Origin: Mesotaenium endlicherianum
Lineage: Eukaryota > Streptophyta > Zygnematophyceae > Zygnematales > Mesotaeniaceae
Assembly (NCBI GenBank): GCA_009602735.1
Contig: WELA01007091.1
Coordinates: 3,672-24,990 of the forward strand
Direction: 5' to 3'
Length of the DNA: 21,319 nucleotides
Shown: positions 8,023 to 16,571 of the stretch, in pieces
Layout of the letters: every line of letters starts with the position of its first letter
How positions within the stretch are numbered: position 1 is the first letter of the stretch
The notes under the pieces: generated by a model
Seen by the model: the letters and a program-made list of their open reading frames with translations, nothing else
Databases searched by the model: none
Told to the model about the DNA's origin: nothing
Translations under genes and position numbers: made by a program

Positions 8023-8766
8023 TGAAAGGGACAAAGTGCCCTAGTGGAAGCGTAGTGACTCACGAGGAAAGGAACTAGTTGCCATCATACTAGAGAGTGC
8101 AGCGGCATATCACTAACAAAGCTTAGGAAAATTACTCAACATTTTGAGTAGCAAGAAACTGCTCACAAATGATGTAGGATGAAAGGCCTTGTCATTACAA
8201 ACCCGTAGAAATTTACAGAAGTGAAAACTGATAAGAAACAAAGAAGTTATGCCTATTTATAATTTTCTGCCTAAGTGCTCCTCTCTAGGAGGAAGCTACG
8301 GATTTTCCTAAGTGTTCGTCAAATCGTCCCTTCCAGAATATTCGTGAGTAAGCCAGATCAGTCTAATCTGACGTGTTGGGCCGAATTGACGTCCACATAC
8401 ATGCATCGACATTACTAGAATATTCTATCTTAGACGCGCTAGGCTAAACCGAAACTTCTAGGTAAATCGACCTAGTCGGCACTCCGCGTCAGCCGAACTT
8501 ACGTGAAGGTTCGAGTTCATGCTAACGGGCCAGATCGCTCGACGCTGTCGGTCAATTTGACGGTCGCGCTCACCGCGAATTAGGGACAGTCGTCAACCGA
8601 CCTCAAAACTAATTAAACTTCAGAAATCCGTAACTCTCTCAATACTTGACCAAATTCGATGAACTTTATATCAAAATGACCACAAAAATCCACTCTACAC
8701 TACTATACAATCAAAACACACTTTCATGAAACTCAAAAATGCACTTTATAAACCTATGACCTTACA
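8023..8766 (-). repeat. Family-2 3' LTR of copy C, 744 bp
   Basis: Plus-strand termini are TGAAAGG...CCTTACA. It is the 3' LTR because the polypurine tract lies beside it at 8767-8780. TATA box TATAAATA (minus strand) at 8254-8261 and a three-unit heat-shock element at 8328-8342 are intact. A perfect 6-bp-arm inverted repeat (CTAGGT...ACCTAG) lies at 8458-8475. Confidence 0.95.
8328..8342 (-). promoter_or_regulatory. Three-unit heat-shock element in copy C 3' LTR
   Basis: cTTCcaGAAtaTTCg, identical to the sites at 5307 and 13725. A two-unit GAAtaTTC site lies at 8418-8425. Reading towards the TATA box (8254-8261), the element is about 70 bp upstream, a plausible promoter-proximal place. Confidence 0.55.
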
Positions 8767-8780
8767 TCATCCCCCTCCTC
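8767..8780 (-). other. Polypurine tract of copy C
   Basis: The minus strand reads GAGGAGGGGGATGA immediately before the 3' LTR start TGTAAGG. This is the expected plus-strand primer. It is also coding, since the pol frame runs through it into the LTR. Confidence 0.85.
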
Positions 8781-8819
8781 AAGATGCGACGTCCTCGACG
8801 CATTCCGTAGATAACGCCT

Positions 8820-8969
8820 CAACTTACTTTTACAATGAGTCAGGTTGGCCTCTGGCTCCCAAGTGTTGTCGTCCGCATGGTAGCCTTTCCACTTGACCAG
8901 ATACTCTTGGACAAATCGTTAACCTCGCTTGACTCGTCGATCGCCGACAATCGCCTCCACTTTATACTC
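8820..8969 (-). other. Chromodomain of family 2 (copy C), split by a stop codon
   Basis: The frame reads EYKVEAIV, then KRG, a TAA (8919-8921), and after the stop EYLVKWKGY followed by NTWEPEANL. This is a canonical chromodomain: Tyr of the EYxVE strand and the Trp and Tyr of KWKGY form the aromatic cage that binds methylated histone H3 in HP1-type domains. It directs integration to heterochromatin in fungal chromoviruses. The stop probably arose from a lysine codon. Confidence 0.88.
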
Positions 8970-11900
8970 CAATACATCATCGATCTCGACCGGTGGTGGC
9001 GGTGTAGGTAGTTGTCCTGGATGTCCTTCATTCGGGTCAACGTATGGTCGTAGACAACTGACATGGAACACATCATGGATACGCCAGCCTGAAGGAAGTT
9101 CCAACTTGTAGGCCACTGGATTCACCTGCTTGAGCACCACAAAGGGACCTGTAAATTGTGCCCGCAGTTTCCTGCCTGTGAAAGGTAGATTTTCTGTTGA
9201 CAAGAGTACTTTGTCACCCACATGGAATGTCACTTCCCTCCTGTGCTTGTTAGCATGCTTGACCTGTTCTTCATGTGCCTTCCGAATACACGTCCTAGCC
9301 ATATCCCAAGTGTTCGCCATCTGCTCCATAAAAGCTTGTGTAGAAGGAACCTGAGTCTCCTTGGCCTTCTCCAACAAGATGTTCTCTGGATGATATACTT
9401 CTCTCCCATAAACCATAGCAAATGGTGACTGCTTGGTCGATCCCTGCATGCTGTTGTTGTAGGCAAACTCCAGTCCTGGCAACTTCTTGTCCCACTCTGA
9501 AGGGTCCTCCATAGTGAAACTCCTGAGCACCTCTTGCAGAGTTCTGTTGAGCCTCTCACTCTGCCCGTCTGTCTGAGGGTGATAGGAAGTGCTCATACTC
9601 AGCTTGGTCCCCATCAAAGTAAACAATGACCGCCAAAAGTTGCTAGTAAACCTTGGATCCCGATCTGAAACAATCACCTTCGGCAACCTATGTAGCCTAA
9701 AAATATGATCAAAGAATAGCCGTGCCACATCTGCTGCCGTAGAAGTTTCCTTCATGGGAATGAAGTGAGCCATCTTGCTGAGTCTGTCAGACACTACCCA
9801 TACTGCATCGTGCCCTTAACCACTGACTGGTAACGATGTGATGAAGTCCATAGCAATCTGCCTCCAAGGATACTCAGAAATAGGCAGGGGCTGCAATGTA
9901 CCTCCCTTCTTTTGATTTGGTGTCTTGTTTCTCTGGCACGCATCGCAACTCCTGATCCACTCCTCGATGTCCTTGTCCATATTTCTCCAGTAGTATTCCC
10001 GCTTCAGCACGCTTGCCGTCTTCTCGCTTCCAAAGTGTCCAGCATATAAGCAGTCATGATGCTCCGTAAGTAGTAAGTCTCGTAGCTCCTTGATGTCAGG
10101 TACCACCACTCTCTTGGAATCACCATAATACCATATGCCGTCCTTCTTCTGCGTACTCGCGTTGAACTCCGCTGCTCCACCATCAGCAAACTCTAGGTCC
10201 TCCTCATAACCTCTTTGAAGCTTCTCCTTGAAGTCCATATTCTCATTGATGACTGAGACAGCTGCAAGGTCACACCTCCTGGATAAAGCGTCTGCAGGGT
10301 TGATCTTCCCAGGTAAGTACTCAATCTTGTGGTCGAACCGTTGCAGAAACTCCATCCACCTTGCCTGTCTTGGTGTCAACGTTGGTTGCGTCATAAACTT
10401 CTCCAAGCTCTTGTGGTCGGTCTTGATAAACACCTTCCGGCCGTCCACATAACATCGCCAAATCCTCAAAGCCTGGATAATAGCCAACATCTCTCGCTCG
10501 TGTGCTGCATAGATCTGCTCTGCAGGACTCAACTTTCTGCTCTCATATGCCACAGGCTGCAATCCTTTGCCTTGGTCCTGGAGAAGAATGGCCCCCATTG
10601 CGAAATTTGATGCGTCCGTGATGATGGTGAAAGGAAGCTCTGGACTGGCAATTGCCAACACAGGTGCCTGTGTCAACAGCTCCTTAATCTTCTCGAATGC
10701 TTGCTGCTCCTTGTCACCCCATAGCCACTTCTCCTGCTTCTTCAACATGTCCGTGAGCGGTGCACACACCTTGGCAAATCCTTCCATGAAACGTCGATAA
10801 TAATTTGCCATGCCGAGGAAACTCCTGAGTTGATGAATATCAGCAAGTACCGGCCAATCTCTGACTGCTTGCACCTTCTTCTCCTCCACCTTGACTCCTT
10901 CAGCTCCCACTACATGTCCAAGAAATTGGACTTCATTGAGACAGAAGTCGCACTTGCTCATCTTCCCATACAGCTTCTGATCTCTCAAGACCTCCAACAC
11001 CTTCCTCAGATGCCCCACATGCTCTTCCAAGGTCTTCGAATAGATCAGGATGTCGTCCAAAAATACCATCACAAACTGGTCCAAGTAGGGTCTGAAGATA
11101 CTATTCATGAGTCCCATGAATGTAGCTAGTGCATTAGTCAACCCAAAAGGCATGACTGTGAACTCGAATAAACCATAGCGAGTTCTAATGCAGTCTTCTG
11201 AACGTCTCCTTCCGCAATCCGTACCTGGTGATAGCCACTCCTCAAATCGATCTTCGAGAAATACTTCGCCCCGACAAGCCTGTCAATCAACTCATCCACT
11301 CGTGGAAGTGGGTACCTGTTCTTGATGGTGACCTTGTTCAGTGCCCGGTAGTCGACACACATCCTCATAGTCCCATCCTTCTTCTTCACAAATAAGACTG
11401 GCGCTGCAAATGGAGACTCGCTGGGTCGGATGAATCCCTTCTCCAATAACTCCGTCAGTTGCTTCTTTAACTCATCCAACTCCGCAAGCGATAGTCAATA
11501 GGCGGGTCTCACTGGTGGCTTGCTCCCTGGTTCCAACTCAATCTTGTGCTCCATAGCTCTCTGTGGAGGTAATCCTGTAGGTAGTTCCTCAGGAAACACG
11601 CACTTGAACTCCTCCAACAGCGCCTTAATTTGGGCAGGCATCTCAGCAGGCTTCTTCTCTTGAGCAGTTGGGCTCTGCTCCTTCTGAGCAAGGGGATCAG
11701 ACACCACTACTTGCTCCTCCGGCGATGTACATTCGCCCAGGCTGTTAGGATTCACGCTTGCTCCATCTGATGACCTGGCCAGGGCCACCGAAACAAGGTA
11801 CATCTCCTTCACCTGATTCGCCCTGCATAGCTTCTTAACTTGCAGGCTCGACAGAAGACAGTTACTTGTGGTCGTATCTACCTCCACCTGTTTCGCTGTC

Positions 11901-12348
11901 TCCATTCGACCATCACGCCCTTGGACTTTCACTTGTCCTGTGCTCCAGTGCACTTGAGGGTTGGCTTTCCGCAGCCATGGTCGGCCCAATATCACTTCAT
12001 GGTGACCTAACTCTGCCTGCTCCATAACTTCCTTACTCCGGTTCCCCGCTACTTCCACGTGAATAGCTTCCGTAGGTGCACCACACTTGAGTCTCTGCCC
12101 ATTTGCCAAAATTGCCTCCTTAGGCTCATAATTCTTCTGCACAGGGATTCGCCACTTTCTCACCAGCTTCTTGTGCACAAAGTTTGCACTTGCGCCACTG
12201 TCGACCATACACTTCGCATTATTACCGTCGACCACTCCTTCCACGATGATAGGCTTGTCAACGTCTCGTCCTTTGCTTCTCGGCAGGCTCCTGGGGATAA
12301 TTTCCTTGTGAGTTCTCGTCTTCACGCCAGTAGACACCCCAGAACGAC

Positions 12349-13380
12349 TTACTGGCGTCCTCCTTTTTCCTGCTGTTGAGGTTGCTTCGCCCTCACATGA
12401 CAGTCTCGAGCCAGATGTCCAAGGTTGACGCAATTATAGCAGGGTCCTCTCGGCTTGAAATTCTGCTACCTGCGCTGGTACTGCACAAGTCCCAACTCCA
12501 TGGGTACTGGACCTTGAACACTCGTGCTTGGCGCTTGAGATCCAAAGTGTCGATATCCTCCAAAGTTGTGGCTGCCCCACTGCCTTTGACTATACTCCAC
12601 AGCGTCGACCCTGGTTGCCAATGCCATCATTTTTCCAAGACTGGTAGGGTCCTTGAGCGCCACTTCTTTGGCCACAGTTGGCTTGAGTCCCCTCTTGAAC
12701 TTGTCCATCATCTCCGACTCGTGCATGGATGGACATTGAAGCACCAGCTCGTTGAAGCGCGATACATACTCCTGAACGCTTCCTCGCTGACGAAGGCGCA
12801 CCAATAGATCTCGAGCGGTAGCCTCGGGCGCAATAGGTTGAAATTGCCTCTTCAAGCCTTCAAATAGCTGATCAACAGTAGCGGGAACTCCAGACAACTG
12901 CTCTTCTTGTTCATACCAAGCTCCAGCACTCTTCTGCAGCAAAGTTATGACAAAGGCGACTTGCCTGTCGGGCGTGAGCGCAGAGTACTCCATAAATTTC
13001 TTCACTCCAAAAATCCATTGATGAACAGGCGGCGATCCACGCTCTCCAGTATAAACTTCAGGCTTAGGCGCACGCACTCCTGATGTGGGTGGAATAACTG
13101 GTTGCACCACTGGGTTAACATGAATCGGTGGCACAACAGGTGCAGGTGCCGAACTCGTCGAAGCGGCGTTCCCTACAACAACTCGCACCATTCTCTCCAC
13201 CTCCGCGCGCATATTTTGTTGAAACTGGGTGTAGACTTCTCCTCCAATTGCATTTGCCATTTGTCTTAGCATCGCCTGCATCTCTTGTTGCTCTCTGGTC
13301 ATTGTTGGTGCTGCCTGCTGCCCCGCGCGCTCAACATGCTTGACATGTTCGCCTCCCCCAGCTGCCGGCTGCGACTCCAT
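12349..13380 (-). pseudogene. gag: Copy C gag with CCHC zinc knuckle, one premature stop
   Basis: ATG at 13380-13378 lies 38 bases after the LTR. The frame of 343 codons would end at TAA 12349-12351, but a TAG at 12466-12468 truncates it after residue 304, just upstream of the zinc knuckle (12400-12441, CYNCVNLGHLARDC, C-x2-C-x4-H-x4-C). Copy A has CAG at this codon. Capsid-type signatures include HQWIFGVKKFMEY and the conserved gypsy Gag segment from VPATVDQLFEGL to SVQEYVSRFNEL. The truncated product would lack the RNA-binding knuckle. Protease follows in the -1 frame after a run of five A (minus strand; plus 12364-12368). Confidence 0.9.
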
Positions 13381-13403
13381 AATATAATATGCAAACTAGC
13401 CCT

Positions 13404-13415
13404 CCTCCGATACCA
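13404..13415 (-). other. Primer-binding site of copy C
   Basis: The minus strand reads TGGTATCGGAGG two bases inside the 5' LTR. It is the same initiator tRNA-Met type of site as in family 1, with which it shares the first eleven bases. Confidence 0.85.
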
Positions 13416-13648
13416 GATGAAAGGAGCAAAGTGCCCTAGTGGAAGCGTAGTGACTCACGAGGAAAGGAACTAGTTGCCATCATACTAGAGAGTGCAGCGG
13501 CATATCACTAACAAAGCTTAGGAAAATTACTCAACATTTTGAGTAGCAAGAAACTTCTCACAAATGATGTAAGATGAAAGGCCTTGTCATTACAAACCCG
13601 TAGAAATTTACAGAAGTGAAAACTGATAAGAAACAAAGAAGTTATGCC

Positions 13649-13656
13649 TATTTATA
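13649..13656 (-). promoter_or_regulatory. TATA box of family-2 5' LTR
   Basis: The minus strand reads TATAAATA followed by GGC, at about two thirds of the LTR, where U3 would end. It is conserved at 8254-8261 and mutated in copy A. Element RNA would start some 25-35 bases further on; the exact start cannot be read. Confidence 0.6.
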
Positions 13657-13724
13657 ATTTTCTGCCTAAGTGCTCCTCTCTAGGAGGAAGCTACAGATTT
13701 TCCTAAGTGTTCGTCAAATCGTCC

Positions 13725-13739
13725 CTTCCAGAATATTCG
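13725..13739 (-). promoter_or_regulatory. Three-unit heat-shock element in copy C 5' LTR
   Basis: cTTCcaGAAtaTTCg, perfect nTTCnnGAAnnTTCn, about 70 bp upstream of the TATA box. A second GAAtaTTC pair lies at 13813-13820. Both are unchanged across the three LTR copies although nearby bases differ. By analogy with the heat-activated copia element ONSEN of Arabidopsis, whose LTR carries such sites, the promoter may be heat-inducible; this is inference. Confidence 0.55.
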
Positions 13740-14161
13740 TGAGTAAGCCAGATCAGTCTAATCTGACGTGTCGGGCCGAATTGACGTCCACATACATGCA
13801 TCGATATTACTAGAATATTCTATCTTAGACGCGCTAGGCTAAACCAAAACTTCTAGGTAAATTGACCTAGTCGGCACTCCGCGTCAGCTGAACTTACGTG
13901 AAGGTTCGAGTTCATTCTAACGGGCCAGATCGCTCGACGCTGTCGGTCAATCCCACGGTCGCGCTCACCGCGAATTAAGGACAGTCGTCAACCGACCTCA
14001 AAACTAATTAAACTTCAGAAATCCGTAACTCTCTCAATACTTGACCAAAGTCGATGAACTTTATATCAAAATGACCACAAAAATCCACTCTACACTACTA
14101 TACAATCAGAACATACTTTCATGAAACTCAAAAATGCACTTTATAAACCTATGACCTTACA

Positions 14162-14166
14162 AGCCC
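14162..14166. repeat. Target-site duplication AGCCC (right) of the nested element
   Basis: Exact partner of 8018-8022. The family-1 gag frame resumes at 14167. Confidence 0.95.
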
Positions 14167-14874
14167 CCACCATCATATGCAAGATGGGCAGATTTTCGTG
14201 AGGCCCTCAAGAAGCAATTCATGCCCATCAATGCGGAGAAGATTGCCCGAGGAAAGCTCCACCATCTCAAGCAAACGACGTCCGTTCAAGAGTATACATC
14301 CAGATTTCACGCCCTCACTCTTGAGATCCCCAACATGTCTCTCGAGGAGAAGATTGACCGCTACATATTTGGCCTCAAGCCCAAGGTGGCAAAGGAAGTG
14401 GAATTACGCGACTTGACGGACTTCTCAAAGATCATTGAAGTGGCCCACAAGGTGGATACCTTGGAGTACAAGCACTCCGTGCCTTCATCTTCACGGGTAC
14501 CGACGGCGCGGGTGTACGCAGCCCCTTCCACATCCGAATCTGGACCCACACCCATGGAAATCGGAGTTATTAAAAGGGACCGCGCGGCTGCCCGGAAGAG
14601 TGGAAGACCCTCCGATGACACTTATGATGCAAGAAACCAGCAAGGAGCGAAAGCAAGACTCTCCCCGGCTGAAAAAGAAGCTCTCATGATGGCTGAACTA
14701 TGCTTTTATTGCAAGGAAAAGGGCCATCGTGCACTCTCATGCCCCAAAAAGTTGTCAAAAAACGGATTGCGCCCGTGGGCCAGGAGCCTACCACCCCAAG
14801 ACCCACTTCACAAGAAGGCAACAAGCCAAGTCAGGTGGAGACCCCCGCTGAAGACGACGTTCCAGCCCCGATGA
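14167..14874 (+). CDS. gag: Family-1 gag, second part with CCHC zinc knuckle (235 codons)
   Basis: The reading frame continues in phase from 8022. It carries the C-terminal capsid signature (SVQEYTSRFHALTLEIP, then DRYIFGLKP and KEVELRD) and a zinc knuckle at 14701-14742 (CFYCKEKGHRALSC, C-x2-C-x4-H-x4-C). The gag frame ends at TGA 14872-14874, overlapping the pol frame for over 100 bases. No internal stop is seen in either gag part, so gag alone is intact apart from the insertion. Total length would be about 433 residues. Confidence 0.9.
   Translation, partial: PPSYARWADFREALKKQFMPINAEKIARGKLHHLKQTTSVQEYTSRFHALTLEIPNMSLEEKIDRYIFGLKPKVAKEVELRDLTDFSKIIEVAHKVDTLEYKHSVPSSSRVPTARVYAAPSTSESGPTPMEIGVIKRDRAAARKSGRPSDDTYDARNQQGAKARLSPAEKEALMMAELCFYCKEKGHRALSCPKKLSKNGLRPWARSLPPQDPLHKKATSQVRWRPPLKTTFQPR
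14757..14763 (+). promoter_or_regulatory. Probable -1 ribosomal frameshift site A_AAA_AAC at gag/pol
   Basis: In the gag frame the codons read tcA AAA AAC, the canonical X_XXY_YYZ heptamer, 15 bases after the zinc knuckle. A -1 slip moves reading from the gag frame exactly into the protease frame that runs to 15614. Downstream, GTGGG and CCCAC segments within about 45 bases could pair as a stimulatory stem, but this was not folded. The alternative is a chance indel that split an originally single frame; the correct phase of a perfect heptamer argues against it. Confidence 0.6.
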
Positions 14875-16532
14875 GTTTGAGAGGTTACCTTGGAGGAGAG
14901 AAGGTCCACATCTTGGTGGATAGCGGAGCTCAAGGCAACTTCATTGCTGCAGATTTTGCCACCAAGCACGGTATTTTTATGCGAACTCTTGACCACGACG
15001 AGGAGATTATGATGCCCGATGGATTCTCCTATACTACCCCTTCCAAGAAGACGTACCCCTTGGCACTCTCTATCAAGTCCTTCAAGGATAGAGTAGTGTT
15101 CTCCCCCATGCAATTGGGCAAGTACGACGTCATCCTAGGGACGCCTTGGTTGACCAAGCACAACCCCCAAGTTGATTGGAGGGCCGGTACTATCAAGATC
15201 AAGAATGACATCACTTCAAGAATCTGTATTTTGCACGCAATCCAAAATTTCCAGACCCAAGACATCGGGAAGCCGGCACACGAGATACTATTGTCCGCCC
15301 TCCAACTCAAGAGACTTGTGAGGAAGGGACACGAGCTTCTTTTGGCCTTGATCACGCCAAAAGACATCAAGAAAGACATCGAGAGTCAAAAAGGCAGCCC
15401 CGTTCCCAAGGAGATACAAGAAGTCTTTGAGGACTACAAAGAAGTGTTCTCCCCGGAATTGCCCAAGGGCCTACCCCCCAAAAGATTCGTAGACCACAAG
15501 ATAGAGTTGGAGCCCGGAAGCAAGCCCATCTCTCGGCCTACGTTCAAAATGTCATACACGGAGCTAGACGAAGTCAAGAAGCAAATCAAGGAGCTACTGG
15601 AGCATGGCTTCATTTGACCTAGCAAGTCGCCATTTGGAGCCCCGGTGCTATTTATCAAGAAGAAAGATGGTATCTTGAGGATGTGTGTGGACTATCGCAC
15701 CCTCAACAAGATCACCATCAAGAATCGATACCCGCTGCCGCGCATGGATGAGCTCATGGACCGGCTGGTTGGAGCCAAGTACTTCACGAAGATTGACTTA
15801 CGGAGCGGCTACCACCAGATTCGCATCGCAGAACCGGACATAGAGAAGACGGCATTCAGGACAAGATATGGACATTTTGAGTTCATGGTCCTGCCATTTG
15901 GACTCACCAACGCGCCAGCAACTTTCATGACTATGATGAACACCATATTTCAGCCCATGTTGGACAGATTTGTGGTGGTATTCATCGATGACATCCTTAT
16001 CTACAGCAAGATCCTTGAAGAGCATGCGAGACACTTGAAAGAAGTCCTGGAAGTATTGAAGCAAAACAAGCTATTTGCGAAGGAGTCAAAGTGCGAGTTT
16101 GCCAAACAAGAAGTGGAGTTCCAAGGTCTCCACGTGAGTGCTGATGGCATCAAGATGGACCCCAAGAAGACCACGGTGGTGGAGGAATGACCAACCCTCA
16201 CGACCAAGAAAGAACTCCAATCATTCTTGGGATTTGCCAATAGGTACTGGAGATTCATCCAAAGCTTCTCGCACATAGCAGCCCCCTTGACAGATCTACT
16301 CAAGAAGGACAGGCTATATACATGGACCGAGAAAGAGGAAGAGGTATTTCAAGAGTTGAAGCAAAGATTGACCACATCACCGGTGCTCACACTCCCAAGT
16401 CCAAACCCAGATTGGCCCTTCCACGTCATCACCGATGCATCTTCCTATGCAATAGGAGCAATCCTGCTCCAAGACCAAGGCAAGGGACTGCAGCCCATTG
16501 CCTACGAGTCAAGGAAGCTAAATCCAGCCGAG

Positions 16533-16571
16533 CAAAATTATACAACCACGGNCAAAATTGTACAACCACGG
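16533..16571 (+). repeat. 19-bp direct duplication around an N, in RNase H
   Basis: CAAAATTATACAACCACGG, then N (16552), then the same 19 bases with one A/G change. The extra 20 bases shift the reading frame. Removing one copy and the N would restore frame continuity between QNYTTT and EREAFAM. The structure looks like two contigs joined without merging their overlap rather than biology. Confidence 0.8.

Larger units (their letters stand above)
8754..12433 (-). pseudogene. pol: Copy C pol: protease, RT, RNase H, integrase, chromodomain
   Basis: The frame lies -1 relative to gag. In order: retropepsin CMVDSGASANFVH (near 12190-12215); linker; a TGA at 11495-11497 just before RT; RT ([10 protein letters not shown], then one missing base near 11188, then MPFGLTNA and FLDDILIYS); RNase H ([16 protein letters not shown]); integrase zinc finger (CDACQ); MDFI; a TAA at 9816-9818 where copy A has CAA; integrase core with VSDRDP and GQSERLNR, so the catalytic triad is intact; GPFVVL module; chromodomain with a TAA at 8919-8921. 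The original stop is TAG 8754-8756, about four codons inside the 3' LTR. Three stops and one frameshift make it non-functional, although each domain is well preserved. Confidence 0.93.
8023..14161 (-). mobile_element. Complete nested family-2 chromovirus, copy C, minus strand, 6139 bp
   Basis: On the minus strand: 5' LTR (14161-13418), PBS, gag (13380-12349), protease-RT-RNase H-integrase-chromodomain (to 8754), polypurine tract, 3' LTR (8766-8023). Both LTRs are 744 bp with about 18 differences by hand count, fewer per base than in the host element, consistent with a younger insertion. There is no spacer between pol and PPT; pol ends inside the 3' LTR. Coding defects: stops at 12466-12468 (gag), 11495-11497, 9816-9818 and 8919-8921 (pol), and one missing base near 11188 in RT. 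Confidence 0.95.
13418..14161 (-). repeat. Family-2 5' LTR of copy C, 744 bp
   Basis: Equal in length to the 3' LTR at 8023-8766, with about 18 differences counted by eye. It is flanked by AGCCC at 14162-14166. TATA box TATAAATA (minus strand) at 13649-13656; inverted repeat CTAGGT...ACCTAG at 13853-13870; several TGACGT/TGACG motifs (bZIP-type) near 13760-13790. Confidence 0.95.

Noticed and set aside
12376..12807. Plus-strand ORF of 143 codons
   Set aside because: It is antisense to family-2 gag, and the homologous part of copy A is broken; no independent support.
5000..14161. LTRs at 5000-5735 and 8023-8766 as the two ends of one element
   Set aside because: Only the LTRs at 8023 and 13418 share the AGCCC duplication and equal length; the LTR at 5000 has its own PBS and gag on its internal side.
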